DNA of 64,000 bases from DATGKG01 sp963851325 (GCA_963851325.1 CAWKOR010000001.1:1178001-1242000); one strand, 5' to 3'; positions 9,043 to 19,409 are shown, counted from the stretch's first letter. The notes: generated by a model from the letters alone, not told the origin. Program-made: numbers and translations.

Positions 9043-9855
9043 ATGCTTCGATTTGCGATCGTTGGAGCCCTAACCGCCTGCGTGCTCACAGTTAGCTGTT
9101 CGTTTAACGAACCGCGGATCCGCTCCGAGCCGGTAATTTTACAATCCCAGAGACGAAGAGACCGATTGCTCCTGCTCACGATAGACATGATCCGATGAGC
9201 CACCGACGCTCGAATATCCAATGCCAGGAGTAAACCTCCTGGTACACGCGATGGCTAGGAATGGGGATCGGCGGAACAGCAGGCAACGAGTGCGTATATG
9301 AAGTGGTCACTCAAGAGAGCCTGCACAAGGCACTCCTCTCGCACTGATAAGGACGGTGCGCGACAACGCAATTCTGACTGTCTTGAATATGTCAGATCGA
9401 AGTTGCAATAACTTCCGCGCAAAAGTTTTCGCGTTCCGTACCAGCGCGAATTTCGCAAGCGGATTTCTGAATTCGATTCTCTCGGGCACCGGAGCAATTG
9501 CTTCCCTGGCGAGCGGTCCGGCGGGCGCGGGACTGGCGGCAGCGAATTTGGCGACCGGCAATGCATTGAATGGGGTCAACTCGAGTTACTATGCGAATAA
9601 GATGATTGATCAACTGGATGCCGAAATGGAGACTCAGCGTCAGCAGCTGAAAGCAAAGATTGCTCGTTTCAAACGACCTGCGAGACCGCGAACGCTCCTG
9701 ACACCGGCGCGTGCCGGCGCCGGGGAACGCCACATCACCAAACTCGAAGCCTGCTTCAACCGCCGGACCCTATAGCGGACTCGATGCGGAAAACCGAGTT
9801 GCAAGCGTACGACAATCTCTGCTCGCTGGAAACGCTGACCCGAGCGACGATCAAG
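9043..9855 (+). pseudogene. Decayed lipoprotein gene
   Basis: The ATG at 9043 follows a strong GGGGAGGA site and starts MLRFAIVGALTACVLTVSCS, a lipoprotein-type signal with a cysteine at residue 19, but the frame stops at 9198. Protein-like sequence then continues in other frames: GIGGTAGNECVYEVVTQES (about 9265-9322), a longer stretch at about 9340-9670 with NNFRAKVFAF, GFLNSILSGTGAIASLASG and an amphipathic segment ending MIDQLDAEMETQRQQLKAK, and last MRKTELQAYDNLCSLETLT (9784-9840). Taken together these read like one secreted protein of about 250 residues broken by at least three frameshifts and one in-frame stop. This is inference from frame-hopping coding character. If the parts are unrelated, only the 51-residue leader-like frame at 9043-9198 remains. 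Confidence 0.5.
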
Positions 9856-9943
9856 TCCGACAGTAACTCCCACTGCCACTGCCACCGCGACACCAACCGC
9901 CGCCGCAACACCTATCCTCAAGGTCACTGCTCCAAATACCGCC

Positions 9944-10537
9944 GTGACTAAATATTCAGCAACCGGCGGAGGAGTGCCGGTTTCCAGCACCTTTACTATC
10001 GAGAATCCCAAAGCCAGCGCAACCGATGTCACGGTGTCGGGCTACGTCGTCCGCGCCGCTGACGGCACGAATGGCGGTTTTGTGCCGGGGGCCACTTGTG
10101 TGAAAAAGATTTCATCCGGTGATCCCGCCTGCAGCGAGACTGTTACTTTCACGCCCAAAGACCTAAAGCCCGCAAGCGCCAATCTCAGGGTTCAAAGCGA
10201 CGCATCCGGACCGATGCCGAATGTCACGCTCAAGGGAAGAGTTAAGGATGTCATGTTGCAAGCTGACCATGCTTCCCTACAAGTTACCCAAGGCACATCA
10301 GCCTCCCTGACACTCACGAATGCTGACCCGGACCTCGCGACGATCAAAATACTGAGTGCGACGCCCCCAAGCTCGTTTACCGTTTCAGGCGTCCCAGCCT
10401 CCGTGGCCAGGGGTACCCCGGTTACTATTACGATTAGTTATTCAGGCACAAATCCAAACAAAGGGAATCTGGTCATCCGGCAGGATTCCTCGAGCAAACC
10501 TCTTAAGATAAGCCTGGCCGGGATAAAACACCCATGA
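9944..10537 (+). CDS. Choice-of-anchor-type Ig-like domain protein, N-terminally truncated
   Basis: A 197-residue frame starting at a GTG (9944). It reads as two tandem immunoglobulin-like beta-sandwich domains of the kind used as choice-of-anchor modules on secreted proteins (STFTIENPKASATDVTVSG, later ASLTLTNADPD and VTITISYSGTNPNKG). The same frame is open upstream to 9839 and encodes a Thr-Pro-Ala linker (TPTATATATPTAAATP), like the linker in the propeller protein at 14460-18037. The GTG is therefore probably not the original start: the domain was once fused to a longer secreted protein, perhaps the decayed lipoprotein just upstream. No signal peptide remains. Its stop overlaps the next start (ATGA at 10534-10537). 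Confidence 0.55.
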   Translation: MTKYSATGGGVPVSSTFTIENPKASATDVTVSGYVVRAADGTNGGFVPGATCVKKISSGDPACSETVTFTPKDLKPASANLRVQSDASGPMPNVTLKGRVKDVMLQADHASLQVTQGTSASLTLTNADPDLATIKILSATPPSSFTVSGVPASVARGTPVTITISYSGTNPNKGNLVIRQDSSSKPLKISLAGIKHP

Positions 10538-11556
10538 TGCGGCGCAGTATCGGAGTAGCGAAGTATTGCGGGATCGTCGTGCTCTGCGCACTCGTAGCCC
10601 GATCGGCGTGGGCGCAGGCTCCTGTAACCGCATGCGGAACCAACATCACCGTCTCCGGAAGCTACTTCCTCGATGCTGACCTTACCTGCAATCCAGGTGT
10701 AGGGGCCGCGATTGCAATCAATGCCAATGATGTGGATCTCAATCTGGCTGCTCACAAGCTCATCGGCCCAGGTGTAGCCACCTCGTCGGTCGCGATCGCA
10801 GTAGGAACCACTTCGCTCGATTGTTCGTCAGCGACGGGACCAATCACTAATGTACGGGTCCACGGTGACTCTTTGGGAGGAACAAACGACGGGACGATTA
10901 CGGGTTTCTCACAAGCCATAATCACCTGCCAGACGATCCATTCAATTTTCGATCATGTAACCATACAGCATTCCAGCGACGGAATAATCCTGGAAGATCA
11001 TTCTAATTACAACTTCGTACTGGCCAATTCGATCGCCAGTTGCAACATAGGGGTAGAGGTGGGCGCCAACAACGACGGCTCTGATGTTGACTCAACCAAC
11101 AGCATCGAAGCCAACACACTTAATCTTTGCCCTTCAGAAGACCAATCCTCTGGCGTTGTGGTCAAGACCGCCGGGATACTGCTGTACAGTGGAGCTACGA
11201 TGACGCAGGTGACTGCCAACACGGTCATCGGCGAGTGGCTTAATGGCATCGATCTTAGACCTTGCGCGGCGCCAGTAGGCCAACCATCATGCCCCAACGG
11301 ACCTGGCACCAACTATCTTCAGCAGAACACAGTTGAGCCGACAACTAACACTGGCATCAGGGTTTCCGGCTCAAAAGGCAATCGGATCCAGAACAACTTT
11401 GTAGCTCGCAGCGGCAAGCGCGACAGCAAGCAGGCGGATGTCGCCGATGACAACAACAATTCGCGCGGACGTCCCTGCGCGAACGTATGGGTTGACAATA
11501 CCTATCGAACCAAGATTGGCGTTACCCAGTGCATACCACACAGGGTCCATAAATAG
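10534..11556 (+). CDS. Secreted right-handed beta-helix protein
   Basis: A 340-residue exported protein. The first 27 residues form a Sec signal peptide ending ARSAWA before QAPVTACG. The rest shows the short strand-turn repeats of parallel beta-helix (pectate-lyase/NosD-like) proteins: DVDLNLAAHKLIG, FDHVTIQHSSDGIILEDHS, SIASCNIGVEVGANN, NTGIRVSGSKGNRIQNNF. Scattered cysteines probably form disulphides outside the cytoplasm. Such folds bind or cut polysaccharide, but no catalytic motif is recognisable. It overlaps the anchor-domain frame by four bases, suggesting coupled translation. The large G8 protein at 23431-27810 has the same general fold. Confidence 0.8.
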   Translation: MMRRSIGVAKYCGIVVLCALVARSAWAQAPVTACGTNITVSGSYFLDADLTCNPGVGAAIAINANDVDLNLAAHKLIGPGVATSSVAIAVGTTSLDCSSATGPITNVRVHGDSLGGTNDGTITGFSQAIITCQTIHSIFDHVTIQHSSDGIILEDHSNYNFVLANSIASCNIGVEVGANNDGSDVDSTNSIEANTLNLCPSEDQSSGVVVKTAGILLYSGATMTQVTANTVIGEWLNGIDLRPCAAPVGQPSCPNGPGTNYLQQNTVEPTTNTGIRVSGSKGNRIQNNFVARSGKRDSKQADVADDNNNSRGRPCANVWVDNTYRTKIGVTQCIPHRVHK

Positions 11557-11668
11557 CTCATTGCCAGGCGAGCCGAACGCCATCGCTTATGGAGGAGTCT
11601 TCCTGCGCAGAAAACGGAAGCGAGTTTCGGTGATTCCGTTGGCGTCGATGCGCGGATCGAAGGTCGCT

Positions 11669-12604
11669 CTAGCCCGCCTTCTTATGCTGAGCCTTAGGCG
11701 ATTCCTTATGCTGTTCGGTCTTGCTCTCCTCAACTCCGCCTTTAGGAGCATTGCTCATGAACCGTCCCGCCGCTTTCATCATCTGCGATCCGACGCTCAG
11801 GAACGCATCGGTCACACCTGGGAACAACGACGCGATCTTCTCACCCATCGCCGCACCTGGTGGCACATCGACCTCGGCCAGCCCAAACGCCGCCGCCGCG
11901 AGCACCGCCCAGGTGACCCATCGCACCGGCATCTTGAAAAACGATGGCAACTGCCCCATCTCCATATCTTCGATGGCGATGTCGGACGCCATTGGCGTGT
12001 CGATGACACCCGGCATCACCAGCGACACTCGAATGCCGCTGCCGAAGAGTTCCATCCGAAGCGCCTCGGTGAGACCCACCATCGCGAACTTGGTGGCGCT
12101 ATAGCCGCCGAGCGGGCTGATGCCGCGCCGGCCCGCCAACGACGCGATATTGATGATGCTGCCGGCGCCCTGATTGCGCATGATTGGGATCGCCGACTGA
12201 ATCGCATTGAGCGCGCCGTACACGTTGACGCTCATCATGCGCTCGAGGTCGTGCAGCTTGAGCTTCTCCACTTCGCTGGGGATCAGGATGCCGGCCGAGT
12301 TGACCAGGATGTCGAGGCGATTGAATGACCGCGTCGCTTGCGCGATCGCATCGTCGACTTCCGCGCGCTTGGTTACGTCGCATCCGATCGCGAGCGCGCG
12401 ACCGCCGGCCGAAGCGATTCGGCTCGCGAGATCCTCGAGCATGCTCTTGCGCCGCGCCAGCAACGCCACCCGCGCGCCCTGACGGGCGAAGCCGAGCGCG
12501 ACATCCTCGCCGATACCGCTGGATGCGCCGGTGATGACGACCGCTTTGTCGCGGAAATAGCCACGTGCGCGCGGTTCTTTGGAGCTATCGGCGGATTGGG
12601 CCAT
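11669..12604 (-). CDS. Short-chain dehydrogenase/reductase (SDR)
   Basis: A 311-residue classical SDR that should oxidise or reduce a hydroxyl/carbonyl substrate with NAD(P)(H). The Rossmann motif is TGASSGIG (about residues 20-27), the NAG-type motif is NSAGI, the catalytic serine is in NIASLAG, and the active-site YSATK follows. The arginine pair in LLARRKS after strand 2 suggests NADP preference. About 60 residues after the core form an extra hydrophobic segment (VTWAVLAAAAFGLA) and a polar, Lys/Glu-rich tail. AGGAGG lies seven bases before the start. It stands alone, convergent with the beta-helix gene and separated from the tRNA by a long intergenic region. The substrate cannot be told. 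Confidence 0.9.
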   Translation of the reverse strand: MAQSADSSKEPRARGYFRDKAVVITGASSGIGEDVALGFARQGARVALLARRKSMLEDLASRIASAGGRALAIGCDVTKRAEVDDAIAQATRSFNRLDILVNSAGILIPSEVEKLKLHDLERMMSVNVYGALNAIQSAIPIMRNQGAGSIINIASLAGRRGISPLGGYSATKFAMVGLTEALRMELFGSGIRVSLVMPGVIDTPMASDIAIEDMEMGQLPSFFKMPVRWVTWAVLAAAAFGLAEVDVPPGAAMGEKIASLFPGVTDAFLSVGSQMMKAAGRFMSNAPKGGVEESKTEQHKESPKAQHKKAG

Positions 12605-13106
12605 GATGGGTCCTCCTTCGAAATGGCAGCGGATGAGTTCGGGCTCGCGCGCTAGCGAAACATCCAGAACATACTCCGCGGCAGCGCGAAATTTCTATCG
12701 ATTGCTTGCCCGAGGTGCGCGCCAGGGGCGGAAAATGGATTCCACAAAGAGTACCGCCGCCAGAACGGAGGAGTCTGTTCTGGCGGCGGCATTGTCTTCG
12801 ACCGAACGGGGTGCGTCTCCCGCAAGCGGCCGAGATTCAAGGGAGCCTAGGGTGGGTACTCCCGAAATGGAAGCACAGCGTGTGCCAGTGCGCTTAACCA
12901 TGGCTAAATGAGCGTCAGCGCGATGAATCCTGTAAGATTTGAGGGCAAGCCATTGGGGGTGGCGCGCCGGAAATCCGCAGTGCTACGTCGTGAGTCGCAA
13001 GGATGCTACAGCGACGCATGACCGGCATCGCGATTCGAGCGCTCACCGCGGACCGGATGTCTGGGATTCGCTCGCGGAACAAGCTCCAGTTAAAAGCGGC
13101 AGGACA
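12605..13106. other. Intergenic region between SDR and tRNA genes
   Basis: These 502 bases hold no frame with good coding character. The notable feature is the long perfect hairpin listed at 12754-12789. The tRNA 3' end with encoded CCA borders the region at 13107. Confidence 0.5.
12754..12789. repeat. Perfect 13-bp stem hairpin
   Basis: CCGCCGCCAGAAC (12754-12766) pairs fully with GTTCTGGCGGCGG (12777-12789) around a 10-base loop. A stem this long is not expected by chance in 64 kb. Read on the minus strand it lies downstream of the tRNA gene and could stop its transcript, but the following TACTCTTTG is a poor T-run. It may instead be a dispersed palindromic unit. Confidence 0.6.
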
Positions 13107-13182
13107 TGGAGCGGGTGATCGGTCTCGAACCGACGACTTCGACCTTGGCAAGGTCGCGCTCTACCAACTGAGCTACACCCGC
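13107..13182 (-). tRNA. tRNA-Gly (GCC anticodon), CCA encoded
   Basis: The minus strand reads GCGGGTG at the 5' end, pairing with CACCCGC before discriminator T and an encoded CCA (13107-13109). The D-arm holds TAGCTCAGTTGGTAGAGC, the anticodon loop is TTGCCAA on a five-base stem (CGACC/GGTCG), and the T-arm contains GGTTCGAGACC. The anticodon GCC reads the glycine codons GGC and GGU. Total 76 bases including CCA. No duplicated 3' end that would mark an integrated element was noticed nearby. Confidence 0.97.
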
Positions 13183-13308
13183 CCCGCGATAGATTTTTAA
13201 CAGGTTGCGCGGTGCGGGCCAAGCGCACCCCCGGGAAACGCGAAATCGTAGACGAACTTTGGACGACGATCAGTTGACTTCGACGGTCTTGCCGAAACGA
13301 CGAGCGAT

Positions 13309-14214
13309 TCAATTTACCTGCGTGGGACTCCGGCCCGGACCCGCGAAATGCCCGATCAGTTCGCCCGCCGCATGACAGCAAACCAGCCATGCGATGATCG
13401 GGACTGCCATGAGTAATTCGCGACGATGCCGTCGTTTGCGAATCACCGTGGCGACCGTAGTAAAAATCATTTTCGGTACCAGGACCGCATAGCCGGCGAG
13501 CCAAGGGTCATCGGGGGCCGCGACGCGAAGCAACGCCGCGGTCGATCGCGCATTGTGAAAGTGTGCGGCTGAATGGCCGCGCAGGGTCAGGTCCTGCGTG
13601 TGATACACCACCATCCGATCATGCGCGATCAGCTTCTCTCCACGCTCTCGCAGTTGCTTATGGAAAATCGATTGCACGATGCCGTACTCGGGCAGTGATT
13701 GCGGCAGCGCGCGGCGTAGGTAGGAAACATTTGCCTGCAGCGCGATGTCATCGCTCGCACCATTGCGAATCGGACCCATGAAGCGGCCATTGGTAACGAA
13801 GAATCCCGCCCAGTCCGGGATCGATGCGGTCGCGCCGTTCTCGACCACGCCACCGATCGCTGCCGCATCCGGATATCGTTCGTGCGCTTCCAGAATGGTT
13901 TGGCACCAGTCCGGCGCGACCCACGCATGATCCTCCGTTAACGCGATGATCTGGGCGCGGCAATGCGGAAGCGCGAGCGCGCGCAATCGAAATATCGAGT
14001 CGTCACGCTTTCCCTGAAGCCACGTTACGGCGGGATAAAGCCGCTCGGCCTCCGGCGCGATGGCGATCGGATCGTGTACCGCAACCAGGATTTCCGAAGC
14101 GGTGGCAACCGCCTGGGAATGGAGCGCCTCGAGTGGACGTCGCATGGCGGGCCACGGCTCCCGGCACGCGATGATGATCGAGAGAGATGGCCTTGATACC
14201 AGAATTTGAGTCAT
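13309..14214 (-). CDS. Family 2 glycosyltransferase-like protein
   Basis: A 301-residue protein with a GT-A fold start, PSLSIIIACREPWPAM, and the nucleotide-sugar part running to about residue 110. TEDHAWVAPDW takes the place of the usual DxD metal motif. The end of the core has an acceptor-site-like ANVSYLRRAL and later a VYHTQD segment. The C-terminus (about 262-292) is hydrophobic (LLMAVPIIAWLVCCHAAGELIGHF) and probably anchors it to the inner membrane. Family 2 enzymes build surface polysaccharides or glycolipids. The gene is single, upstream of the tRNA on the same strand. The ribosome binding site is weak. Confidence 0.8.
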   Translation of the reverse strand: MTQILVSRPSLSIIIACREPWPAMRRPLEALHSQAVATASEILVAVHDPIAIAPEAERLYPAVTWLQGKRDDSIFRLRALALPHCRAQIIALTEDHAWVAPDWCQTILEAHERYPDAAAIGGVVENGATASIPDWAGFFVTNGRFMGPIRNGASDDIALQANVSYLRRALPQSLPEYGIVQSIFHKQLRERGEKLIAHDRMVVYHTQDLTLRGHSAAHFHNARSTAALLRVAAPDDPWLAGYAVLVPKMIFTTVATVIRKRRHRRELLMAVPIIAWLVCCHAAGELIGHFAGPGRSPTQVN

Positions 14215-14289
14215 TGCCTAGTGATGCTAAGGGATGTGGTGGAACGTGCGCACGAGCAAATTCTCGTGACTCTTCGATCAGTCATTAAC

Positions 14290-14321
14290 TTGCAGAGCGA
14301 TAATTTCTGCTGTTATATGAT
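14290..14321 (+). promoter_or_regulatory. Possible sigma-70-type promoter for the propeller gene
   Basis: TTGCAG at 14290-14295 is followed about 18 bases later by the AT-rich TTATATGAT (14313-14321), which could serve as a -10 box, in a locally AT-rich stretch before the secreted propeller gene. The match is moderate and the leader would be about 130 bases long. Confidence 0.3.
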
Positions 14322-14459
14322 TAAGTATCCTGTTTTCCTTGGCCAAACGTCACATTCGTATCTTTCCGGCGCTGTAGGCTAGTAAAAGACCCCTGAACCG
14401 AGAGAATTCGAGTCCGAACCGGAACCGTCAGAATTTCGACGGGAGGTGAAGAGTTAGCT

Positions 14460-17400
14460 TTGCGTATCAATCGCTCTGATGCCCATAGGTCCAGAAAGCC
14501 CGTCATTCTTGGTGGTTTGCTGGTTGTCTCGATTATAGCGTTATTCTCCATCGACTATTCCAGTCGATCGGTTGCGCCGGATCGCGCGAGTGCTTCCGAA
14601 TTCGCGAACATCCATCGCGGTCGTATGCCCCTTACGCGCGCCCAACGCCGACTGCTCGAACTCTATCAGGCATCGCGCCAAGGCCTTCAATACGGGATGC
14701 CTGATGACGCAATCCCGAAGGCAGTATCCAGCATGCGCGCGATGGAGCACGCGATAGCCGGGCGCCAGAGCGGTGCTGCACAATCGGCCTCAGCAGGCTT
14801 CGGGAGCGTAGGCGGAGCAGTGCCGGCATTGCTCGGAGATCTGTGGAATTTTATCGGACCCCTGCCGATGTCCGCGAAGGCGAATTTTACCGGGGTCCCC
14901 CTCGGCAACAAGGTCGCGATGACGGGTCGCATCACCTCGGTCGCTGCCGACACTCACGGACTGATCGTCGCGGGCGCAGCTTCCGGAGGATTGTGGGTTA
15001 GCACCGACGATGGCGTCACTTTCACCTCGGTATTCGATGGTCAGGCGACGCTGGCTATCGGTGCAGTCGCCCTCGATACCACCACCATGCCCAACAGCAC
15101 GATTTATGTCGGTACCGGTGAGGGCAATACCTCGATCGATTCGCTCTATGGAAATGGTCTCTATAAGTCCACCGATTTAGGACAGCACTGGACCGCGCTG
15201 TCGGCTGGAACCTTCCAACGCGCCGCGGTTACTTCGTTGGCGCTCGATACCCAAACCACGCCCGGTACGCCACGCATCTTTGTCGGCACCACCAGCGCTT
15301 TTAGTGGAAATCGCGCCGACGCCGGAATGTTCGAGACCGATACCGGCGTAGCGGGACTGTGGCGCTCCGACAATGGCGGGACGTCATTTACTCATTACCT
15401 GGAATCCAACTTTCGCTTTTGCGACCTGTTTGGCGATGGTACCGCGCCCTGCCCGGTTGACGATGTCAAGCTCGACCCTACCAACCCACAAAATTTATAC
15501 GTCGCGGTCGATGGCGACTCGGTTTACTATTCCAACGACGGCGGCTCGATGTTCCATACGGCTGCCCTGCCGGGTCTTCCGCAGGGCCGCCAAAGCCTCG
15601 CCGTAGGTCCTCCAGTGGGCCCTCCGAACGGACCGGCTAGCCCTCCAGGCGGAGCAGTCTACGCGATGCTCGGGACGCTGGACGGTGGGCCATTCGCGGG
15701 CATGTTTGTGTCATTCGATGCGGGCGCGACCTGGAACCCCGAGACTTTGGCGACGCCGCCAAACGTGCCGTCGTTCACCGGTACCAACGGCGTAACCATC
15801 GACGGCACCAACCCGCTCAACTTCTCGCAGTCGTTTTACGATCAGGCGATGCTGGTTTCACCGACCGACGGGGGTACGGTCTATTTCGGCGGGGTTGGTC
15901 TATATAAGTCGGCCAATTTCGGGAATACATGGACTTTTCTAGCGCCGAATGGCGGAATCCATCCCGACATTCACGCCATCGCGTTGAATCCCGGCAATGG
16001 CCACATCCTGGTTGGAACCGACGGCGGTCTGTTCAGCTTCGATCCCACCCAAGGATCCCCCCGACCTTCGCTTCCCACAACCAGACTATCAACGCGAGTC
16101 AGGTCCAGGGCCTCGGAGCACATCCTAGCGATGCCACCAAGCTGATAGCCGGCTTTCAGAGCGGCGGCACCCAGTTGTACAACGGCTCGGTCTCGACCTG
16201 GTCTGCGCCCGACAGCGAAACCGGCGATGGAGGTTTCGCTTTTTACGATCCCAATGATCCCAACTTCCTTTATCACAGCTTTTCGCTCGATCAGCTCAAT
16301 CATGCGGAAATCTCAGCCTCCGGCGATGGTGGTGTGACCTGGTGCAGCGCGCCGGATGCGACGATTCCGGCCTGCAATGTCGCGGGGCAGTGGACGCCCA
16401 GTCTGCAGGCCGCGCTTACGAACGCCGGTGACCCCGGGCCGGCGTTCTATCCGCCAATCGCAGTCGATCCGGCCATTCCGCATCGAGTGTTGTTCGGCGC
16501 TCACTCCATTTACTTATCAAATGACGCGATGGCCACTTGGACACAGCAGACCGATCAGGATCTGACCGCCGACGGTACATTAGAAGGCGGCGATATTTGC
16601 ACCGACCAGTTTTGTTCAATCGAAGACATCGAGTTCGTTCCCTCGAACCATAAAAAAGCCTGGTCATTGTCGATGAGCAATCTGACCGGAACGGTTGCAT
16701 TTTCACTTTGGAATACTTCACAAGCTGATTTGCAAGTCGATGCCACGCATCCCCATGGAGGATTCTGGAACGATGTCTCCGGCGGCGTGGAAACCGCGCT
16801 GATAAAGACCAACGGCCAATCGTTCGGCATCCTTTCCACCCAGGCCACCAGCATCGCTCCCGACCCGCATAATCCGGATGTCGCCTACCTGGCACTTTCC
16901 GGATTCACCGCCGACACGCTGGTCAAGCACATTTACAAGACTGTCGACTTCGGCACCAACTGGAAGCCGGCGGATGGTGGTCTGCCCGACGTTCCGGTGC
17001 TCAAGATCCTGGTGGACGCCAACGACAACAGCGGAACTTGTGCGGGGAATCCGTGCAGCCAAAGCGTCTTCGCCGGAACTGATATTGGCGTGTTTCACAG
17101 TTCCGATGGCGGCACCTCGTGGCAGCCATTCAACCTGGGCAATATTCCCTCGGTGCCAATCTATGACATCACCCAGAATTCACTGGGGGTGATTTTCGTT
17201 GGAACCCACGGACGCGGCGTATTTCAAATCGGCTTCTCCGGACCGACCCCGACCGGCACTCCTACCCCGACGCACACGCCTACGCCGACCCAGACGGCTA
17301 CTCCCACTCTGACGGCCACCCCGACCCATACGGCCACCCCGACCCATACGGTGACGCCGACTCCGACAGCAACAGCGACGCCGACTTCCAACGGCGCAAA

Positions 17401-18037
17401 GATCACTGTCCCAGCGTCGGCGAAACTGAAATCGGTCGGCATCGGCACCGGCCAGTCAGCGATCAAGAAGTTGAAGATCAAGAATTCCGGGAAAAAGGGC
17501 AGCGGTGACCTGATCGGAACGATCACCATCAGCCCTCCATCCGAGTCGTCCGTTTTCAGCATGGATCCCGACTCGTTTGATCTCCCCGCCGGAAAATCTC
17601 TAAGCGTTAACGTCACCTTCGTTCCGGACGCGACCAGCGGTTCGACCAGCAACACCGCGACCGCGGTCATATCCAGCAATGATGCTGCCCGGCCGACCGT
17701 AAACGTCGGTCTTACCGGCACCGGACTTCCAGGCAAGCTCTCAGTGAAGGCAGCGTTTACGCTCAAGGGAACGACTGGGCAAGCCGTGCAGGTAAACCTG
17801 CCAATCAAGAATACCGGCAAAGGAGTCCTGAGCGGCAGTTGGCCGTCGCTACAAAGTGGGCCCTACACCGTCACCGGTGGCACTTTCGGTCCGCTTCTAC
17901 CCAAAGCAACCGCGAACATCGCCATCGGTTTCAATCCGCCGGTTAAAGGCAAGCAGCCGACTGCCGGGTTGCCAATCACCGTCGACGGGCCAAGCACCGG
18001 CACCAGGACAGTGACACTGAAGGGGACCGCGAAATGA
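14460..18037 (+). CDS. Secreted BNR/sortilin-like beta-propeller with Thr-Pro linker and anchor domain (frameshifted)
   Basis: Two overlapping frames (14460-16145 and the frame ending at 18037) together encode one protein of about 1190 residues. It begins at a TTG after GGGAGGTG and has a signal-anchor at about residues 18-33. A long propeller region follows, with repeated blades of the form YKSTDLGQHWTAL, WRSDNGGTSFTHY and HSSDGGTSWQPF (BNR/sortilin type). A Thr-Pro linker encoded at about 17247-17391 is followed by choice-of-anchor-type Ig-like domains to the end. Reading passes from DPTQGS to PTFASHNQT by a -1 shift at a run of six C (16057-16062), with blade repeats intact on both sides. 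The break is recent, an assembly indel, or recoding. Such proteins are cell-surface binding proteins or glycosidase-like; no catalytic residues are assigned. Confidence 0.8.
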
Positions 18038-18116
18038 GGACGCTGCAACGATTTTGAATGTGATCCGTCTTTAGGCACAATGACCCAATCGCGCAACGGC
18101 CGAGACGGAGGAGGGG

Positions 18117-19310
18117 TTGTCCATTCGTAAGAGAATTGCGCGGCTGATGCGTTTGATTCCGATCGCATCAGTCGTCGCGTCCGCAATCATTCTGGTGGCT
18201 GGTGGCTGTGGTAAGGGGCTGTTTCCCGAAGTCAGCGCATCATCGTCAGGCACCGTGACTCCAACCCCGGTCGCGAGCGCCTTTCTCTACGCGACCAACT
18301 TCAACGACGGCCTGCTTAGCGCATTCGGGCGCAATACCAATACCGGCGCACTCAGTTTCATTTCGCAGCAAAGCGCGGGCGCGGTGAACGGACCGATGGG
18401 CGTGGCGGTGACGGCCAACGACGATTTGGTGTTCGTCGCCAATGCCTCCGATGGCAACGTGTATGAATACTCGATCGTGCTCAGCGGCGGCACACCGGGG
18501 AGCCTGACCAGTCTGGGCAGCATCGCATCAGGCACCGCCCCGCAAATGATCGCGATCGACGACACCGACAACTTTGTCTATGTAACCAATGCCACCTCAA
18601 AAACAGTCTCCCAATTCGTCATCAATTCGGACGGCACTCTGTCGTCCCTCGGTCCCAGCATCAGCGGGTTTTCCGGCAAGCCGTTCGGCATCACCGCGCA
18701 TCCCTCGCAGCCATTCGTATATGTCTCGGACAACACCGCCGGCTTGCTCTACACATTCTCCATCGCAAGCAATGGCCTTCTGACGCAGGTCGGATTCGCG
18801 GTTAACAGCAACGGCCTCAGTCCGGGGCAACCGGGTCTGATGGCCATCGCATTTGACGGCACCCAGGGCTACCTGTTTGTGGATGACACCACCTTCGGCG
18901 TCGTATCGGTATTCCTGATCCAGTCCAATGGAGCGCTCGCGTACAGCAGCACCTTTGGTGTCTCGCAATCGAAAACCATCGGAATCGGCGCGATCAACAA
19001 CGGCGGGGGTAGCGGCAAGAACTATGTGTTAACCGCCAACATGACCGCCAACTTTGTGCAGCCATACATCCGCACCGGAGCGATTTTGACCCAGCAGACC
19101 AGCGTCGCCACTGCCGGGAACCCAACCGGGTTGGTAATCGATCCGTCGGGATCGTTTGCATATACGGGCAATTCAGGAACCGGCACGATCGGGCTGCTCG
19201 GAATCAACAATCAATGTGGGGCGCAGCCGATCTGCCTGATAAAAACCTTTGCGAGCGAAAGTCCAGCCAATAGCAACGCGGGAACCCAATTCGTCGCCAC
19301 TACGCACTAG
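18117..19310 (+). CDS. Beta-propeller lipoprotein (lactonase/YVTN type)
   Basis: A 397-residue predicted lipoprotein. The N-terminus is basic (MSIRKRIARL), followed by a hydrophobic stretch and the lipobox VAGGC with Cys31. A Ser/Thr/Pro spacer leads into seven-bladed propeller repeats of about 45 residues: FLYATNFNDGLLSAFGRNT, LVFVANASDGNVYEYSI, FVYVTNATSKTVSQFVI, FVYVSDNTAGLLYTFSI, YLFVDDTTFGVVSVFLI. These match the 6-phosphogluconolactonase/YVTN class. Such lipoproteins are usually envelope binding proteins rather than enzymes. The start is TTG (18117), with GGAGG five bases upstream. It lies 79 bases after the sortilin-like propeller gene and may share its transcript. Confidence 0.85.
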   Translation: MSIRKRIARLMRLIPIASVVASAIILVAGGCGKGLFPEVSASSSGTVTPTPVASAFLYATNFNDGLLSAFGRNTNTGALSFISQQSAGAVNGPMGVAVTANDDLVFVANASDGNVYEYSIVLSGGTPGSLTSLGSIASGTAPQMIAIDDTDNFVYVTNATSKTVSQFVINSDGTLSSLGPSISGFSGKPFGITAHPSQPFVYVSDNTAGLLYTFSIASNGLLTQVGFAVNSNGLSPGQPGLMAIAFDGTQGYLFVDDTTFGVVSVFLIQSNGALAYSSTFGVSQSKTIGIGAINNGGGSGKNYVLTANMTANFVQPYIRTGAILTQQTSVATAGNPTGLVIDPSGSFAYTGNSGTGTIGLLGINNQCGAQPICLIKTFASESPANSNAGTQFVATTH

Positions 19311-19409
19311 ATGGCATCGGGACCGCCAAATTGCTGCATTAACCGCGCTTGACTCCTTTGTAGCGTAAACCTACAATTTGCTGGTCAACGGGTAGTGAAG
19401 GGGGACTGT

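Noticed and set aside
13107..13182. tRNA-Gly as an integration site
   Set aside because: No repeat of the tRNA 3' end, no integrase and no element boundary were found in the neighbourhood.
14385..14398. Shared motif AAAAGACCCCTG at about 14385 and 19800, both upstream of genes
   Set aside because: Identical 12-mers occur by chance many times among all pairs of positions in 64 kb. Two copies are not enough to claim a regulon.
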